DNA of 16,673 bases from JAABQT01 sp041488375 (GTDB lineage Bacteria; Pseudomonadota; Gammaproteobacteria; Burkholderiales; SG8-39), in the NCBI GenBank assembly GCA_041488375.1, contig JBGPPD010000045.1, forward strand, positions 1 through 16,673, given 5' to 3'. This document shows, in pieces, positions 14,331 to 16,673 of this stretch. The position numbers and the translations under genes are program-made. Under the pieces are notes generated by a model that was not told the origin of the DNA, did no database searches, and saw only the letters and a list, made by a program, of their open reading frames with translations. How positions within the stretch are numbered: the stretch's first letter is position 1; every line of letters starts with the position of its first letter.

Positions 14331-15483
14331 GCGCTGCTTCCGGGCGCGCGGCAGCGGGCTGCGCCGTGTCCTGCAGCACGACGGCGAAGTCCGCGGTGAT
14401 GCGCTCCCAGCTGACCGGTGCGGCGGCGGCGCGGGCGGCGCGCCCGAGTTCGCGTGCCAGCCCGGGCTCGCGCGCCAGGCGCTCGGCCTGGGCGATGAAG
14501 CCCGCACGGTCGCCGGGCTCCGCCAGCAGCCCCGAGCGCCCGTGCTCCAGGTGCTGGCGCGCCGCGGCATAGCGGTAGGCGACGACGGCGAGCCCGCTCG
14601 CCATCGCCTCCAGCGTGACGTTGCCGAAGGTCTCGGTCACGCTGGGGAACAGGAACACGTCGGCCGACGCGTAGTGCGCCGAAAGTTCGCCGTTCACCAG
14701 CCGGCCGGCGATCACGCTGCCGGTATCGGCCTTGCGCAGTTGCGCAAGCAGCGGCCCGTCACCGACCAGCACCAGGCGCGTGGCGGGACTGGCGCGGCGC
14801 ATCGCCTCGTAGGCCTCGATGACCAGCGGGAAATTCTTCTCCGGTGCGAAGCGGCTGACGCACAAGGCCACCAGGTCCTCGTCGCGCGCGCCCCATTGCG
14901 CCCGCAGCGCCGCGCGCCGCTTCTGCGGCGAGAAGGTCTGCGCGTTGACGCCGCGGCCGACGACGCGCAGGCGCGCAAAGCCCAGGCGCGCCAATTCTCC
15001 GGCCATTTCGTCGGTGGGCACCATGGTGCAGTCGCAGCGGTTGTGGAAGTTGCGCAGCACCGCGGCCACCGGGCGCGCCAGCCAGGCCACGCCATAGTGC
15101 TCGCTGTAGGCATGGAAGTTGGTGTGGAAATCGCTCGCCACCGGCAAGCCGAGCCGCCGCGCCGCGGCGAGCGCCGACCAGCCGAGCGGGCCTTCGGTGG
15201 CGATGTGCACCACGTCCGGAGGGCGCTCGCGCCACGCGCGCAGCAGCGCGCGCCTGGAGGGCAAGCCCATTTTCAGCTGCGTATAGCGCGGGATCGGAAT
15301 GCCGGGGCGCAGCAGCTCCTGGTAATTCGCGCTTGCCAGGGCGGCGTCGGCGCCGCCCTGGCGCGGGCGCACCAGCTGGATCGAGTGGCCGAGCGCGCGC
15401 AGGCCCTCGGCCATCAGCGCGACGGTGCGCGCTACGCCGTTGACCTCCGGCGGGTAGGTCTCGGTCACCATGGCGATGTGCAT
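14317..15483 (-). CDS. GT4-family glycosyltransferase (MgtA/SqdX/Agt-like)
   Basis: This is a retaining GT-B glycosyltransferase that uses a nucleotide sugar; relatives glycosylate diacylglycerol or glycolipids at the membrane. From ATG 15483 it has 388 residues: MHIAMVTETYPPEVNGVART opens the acceptor domain. VVHIATEGPLGWSALAAARR and SDFHTNFHAYSEHYG are typical of this branch. R211 and K216 (SRFAPEKNF) bind the donor phosphates. The E-X7-E motif is E284/E292 in SVTETFGNVTLEAM. An ATG nine codons upstream (15510) has a GAGG, but it would lie inside the last Pho-like heptamer, so I prefer 15483. The Pho-like array and the neighbouring lipid genes suggest that it makes a phosphorus-free glycolipid from diacylglycerol. 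The general GT4 call is firm; donor and acceptor are inferred. Confidence 0.9.
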   Translation of the reverse strand: MHIAMVTETYPPEVNGVARTVALMAEGLRALGHSIQLVRPRQGGADAALASANYQELLRPGIPIPRYTQLKMGLPSRRALLRAWRERPPDVVHIATEGPLGWSALAAARRLGLPVASDFHTNFHAYSEHYGVAWLARPVAAVLRNFHNRCDCTMVPTDEMAGELARLGFARLRVVGRGVNAQTFSPQKRRAALRAQWGARDEDLVALCVSRFAPEKNFPLVIEAYEAMRRASPATRLVLVGDGPLLAQLRKADTGSVIAGRLVNGELSAHYASADVFLFPSVTETFGNVTLEAMASGLAVVAYRYAAARQHLEHGRSGLLAEPGDRAGFIAQAERLAREPGLARELGRAARAAAAPVSWERITADFAVVLQDTAQPAAARPEAAHAAA

Positions 15484-15508
15484 GCGGCGCGCAGTGTCGC
15501 CGCGGCGC

Positions 15509-15548
15509 ATGAAACCTCGATGACGCTTTTGTGCCTTCTGGGTTACAG
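15509..15548 (-). promoter_or_regulatory. PhoB-box-like 11-bp heptamer array before the glycosyltransferase
   Basis: On the minus strand the order is CTGTAAC (15548-15542), AAGGCAC (15537-15531), GCGTCAT (15526-15520) and GTTTCAT (15515-15509), each 11 bp after the last. The third and fourth are strong and the second is weak. The core GTCATCGAGGTTTCAT matches the olsB array over 16 bases with one difference. A possible -10 10 bp later is GACACT (15498-15493), which would give a nearly leaderless message from ATG 15483. Confidence 0.6.
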
Positions 15549-15923
15549 CCGGGGCAGCAGCACCAGCAGCCAGATCACGCCGACGGTGGCAAGCGACATC
15601 ATCACCGCCGCGCTGCCGAGGTCCTTGGCGCGCTTGGCGAGGCGATGGTCCTCGAGGGACACGCGGTCGACCGTCGCCTCAATCGCGGAATTGAGCAGCT
15701 CGACCACCAGCACCATCAGCACGCTGCCGATGAGCAGGGCGCGCTCGAGGCCGCCGTTGCCCAGCCACGCGCCGAGCGGCACCAGCACGGCGGCGAGCAT
15801 CAGCTCCTGGCGAAAGGCGTCTTCGTGACGTGCCGCGGCGGCGAGGCCCTCCAACGAATAGCGCGCCGCGTTGATCACGCGCTGCAGGCCGGTCTTGCCC
15901 TTGAAAGGACTCTCGCCATCCAT
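15543..15923 (-). CDS. dgkA: Diacylglycerol kinase, prokaryotic DgkA type
   Basis: DgkA is a small trimeric inner-membrane kinase that phosphorylates diacylglycerol to phosphatidate with ATP. From ATG 15923 the product is 126 residues, near the 122 of E. coli. An ATG 11 codons upstream (15956) lies inside a Pho-like heptamer and is less likely. An amphipathic N-terminus (FKGKTGLQRVINAARYSLEG) is followed by EDAFRQE, then the signature VVELLNSAIEATVDRVS (E75, N78, E82), and RAKDLGSAAVMMS (K100, D101). Three transmembrane helices are visible. In this cluster it would recycle diacylglycerol released by phospholipase C. TACATT at 15938-15933 is a possible -10. No ribosome site is evident. The stop overlaps the first heptamer of the glycosyltransferase control region. 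Confidence 0.94.
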   Translation of the reverse strand: MDGESPFKGKTGLQRVINAARYSLEGLAAAARHEDAFRQELMLAAVLVPLGAWLGNGGLERALLIGSVLMVLVVELLNSAIEATVDRVSLEDHRLAKRAKDLGSAAVMMSLATVGVIWLLVLLPRL

Positions 15924-15949
15924 TGCGCGGCGGAATGTAGCACGCGCCG

Positions 15950-15989
15950 CTGTCATCGAGATTTCATCGTCGCGTCACCCCCGCGTCAC
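15950..15989 (+). promoter_or_regulatory. Tandem Pho box: four 11-bp-spaced heptamers before olsB
   Basis: CTGTCAT (15950), ATTTCAT (15961), GCGTCAC (15972) and GCGTCAC (15983) repeat at exactly 11 bp with TCA in register. The first is identical to the E. coli Pho-box half. Ten bases after the last heptamer comes TAGATT (16000-16005), a -10 with 4 of 6 matches. This is the geometry known for PhoB-activated promoters, where the box replaces the -35. It is the best of the three arrays. Confidence 0.75.
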
Positions 15990-15999
15990 GGGGACTGCC

Positions 16000-16005
16000 T
16001 AGATT
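16000..16005 (+). promoter_or_regulatory. Candidate -10 of the olsB-like gene
   Basis: TAGATT sits 10 bp after the Pho-like array. Transcription would start near 16012, leaving a leader of about 27 nt that contains AGAGGG (16025-16030), 8 nt before the ATG. Confidence 0.55.
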
Positions 16006-16038
16006 GCGCCCCGTCCAAACCGCCGAGAGGGATCACGC

Positions 16039-16673
16039 ATGGACCGCATCGACGACCTGCTGTTGCAGCACCCGGGCACCGAGCCGCGCGCACGGCGCCG
16101 CCTGTCGGTGGGCTTCGCGCGCTCGCCGCAACTCAAGCGCGCGGCGCAGGCGCTGCGCTGGCGCGTGTTCGCCGAAGAACTCGGCGCGCGGCTGAATTCG
16201 CGCGAGCCGGGCATCGACCAGGATATTTTCGACTCGCATTGCGAGCACCTGGTGGCGCAGGACGACGCGACGGGCGAGGTGGTCGGCACCTACCGGCTGC
16301 TGTCGCCGTCGGCGGCCCGGCGCGTCGGCAGCTACTACGCGGAGACCGAGTTCGACCTGACGCGGCTGCGGCTGTTGCGCGCTCGCATGGTGGAAGTGGG
16401 GCGTTCGTGCATCCATCCGGACTACCGCAGCGGCGCGGTGATCGGCCTGCTGTGGGCCGGGCTCACGCGCTACATGCTGGCGCAGGGGCACGAGGTCCTG
16501 GCGGGCTGCGCCTCGATGGGCATGGCCGACGGCGGTCACGCCGCGGCCTCCGTCTATGCCCGCCTGAGCGAGCGCTGCCTCGCGCCGATCGAATACCGCG
16601 TGTTTCCGCGCTGCCCGCTGCCGCTGGAACGGCTGGACGCCGGCGCGGGCGGCGCGCTGCCGGCATTGATCCA
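16039..16673 (+). CDS. olsB: OlsB-like N-acyltransferase (ornithine lipid synthesis), 3' end cut off
   Basis: OlsB transfers a 3-hydroxyacyl chain from acyl-ACP to the alpha-amino group of ornithine, giving lyso-ornithine lipid, the first step to a phosphorus-free membrane lipid. The ATG at 16039 has AGAGGG 8 nt upstream. 211 codons are visible and the frame is open at the right edge. Family features are ALRWRVFAEELGARL, IDQDIFDSHCEHLVAQD, GEVVGTYRLLSPSAA, the YYAETEFDL segment, MVEVGRSCIHPDYRSGAVI and LLWAGLTRYMLA followed by LAGCASMG, as in GNAT-type OlsB proteins. A related hemolysin-like acyltransferase with another acceptor is possible. The Pho-box array upstream fits the known induction of ornithine lipids by phosphate limitation. 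The neighbouring PlsC-type gene could supply the second acylation. Confidence 0.85.
   Translation, partial: MDRIDDLLLQHPGTEPRARRRLSVGFARSPQLKRAAQALRWRVFAEELGARLNSREPGIDQDIFDSHCEHLVAQDDATGEVVGTYRLLSPSAARRVGSYYAETEFDLTRLRLLRARMVEVGRSCIHPDYRSGAVIGLLWAGLTRYMLAQGHEVLAGCASMGMADGGHAAASVYARLSERCLAPIEYRVFPRCPLPLERLDAGAGGALPALI

Noticed and set aside
15481..15510. ATG 15510 as the start of the glycosyltransferase (GAGG 4 nt upstream)
   Set aside because: It lies in the last Pho-like heptamer, and the extra nine residues (MRRGDTARR) precede the conserved family N-terminus. It is kept as an alternative only.
1..16673. CRISPR arrays, IS elements, integrase or attachment sites, tRNA genes
   Set aside because: No spaced identical repeats longer than the regulatory heptamers, no transposase-like protein and no cloverleaf-like sequence were seen on either strand.

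Overview
The window is GC-rich, gene-dense bacterial chromosome, most likely from a betaproteobacterium (Burkholderiales, Rhodocyclales or a relative). The reasons are a monofunctional RelA with the EFDD motif and a degenerate hydrolase domain, an MtfA peptidase, a DHA2/EmrB pump operon, and an alpha/beta hydrolase type common in that class. No tRNA, rRNA, CRISPR array, IS element or prophage gene is visible. There are 17 protein genes, two of them cut by the window edges (comEC on the left, the olsB-like gene on the right), plus one short gene remnant. No stretch over 300 bases lacks a gene.

Layout. (1) 1-3135, plus strand: the 3' part of comEC, then a tight run of dodecin, a small hypothetical protein and an alpha/beta hydrolase, whose stops and starts overlap. 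A GC-rich palindrome at 3139-3164 closes this unit. (2) 3161-8143: a DpgC-like crotonase (minus) divergent from a plus-strand operon of MarR regulator, EmrA-like adaptor, EmrB-like MFS pump and a PNPOx-fold flavoprotein. The 91-bp divergent region holds a promoter overlapped by three copies of one half-site, probably the MarR operator. (3) 8179-10195, minus strand: mtfA, a 27-codon flavodoxin-like remnant, and a Tat-exported TakP-like TRAP binding protein without its membrane partners. (4) 10218-12239: relA, divergent from mtfA with only 22 bp between the start codons.

(5) 12244 to the right edge is the most interesting part: a compact lipid-metabolism cluster. It encodes an exported zinc phospholipase C (plus strand). 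On the minus strand follow a PlsC/OlsA-type acyltransferase, a PAP2 phosphatase, a GT4 glycosyltransferase and diacylglycerol kinase. An OlsB-type ornithine N-acyltransferase (plus strand) completes it. Three promoter regions (before the phospholipase, the glycosyltransferase and olsB) each carry a run of heptamers spaced exactly 11 bp apart and resembling the PhoB (Pho box) repeat CTGTCAT/CTGTCAC. I infer a phosphate-starvation membrane-remodelling island. Phospholipase C would release diacylglycerol from phospholipids. The glycosyltransferase could turn it into glycolipid, while DgkA and PAP2 interconvert diacylglycerol and phosphatidate. OlsB with the acyltransferase could make phosphorus-free ornithine lipids. 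The enzyme classes and repeat spacing are read from the sequence; the shared regulation and pathway are inference.
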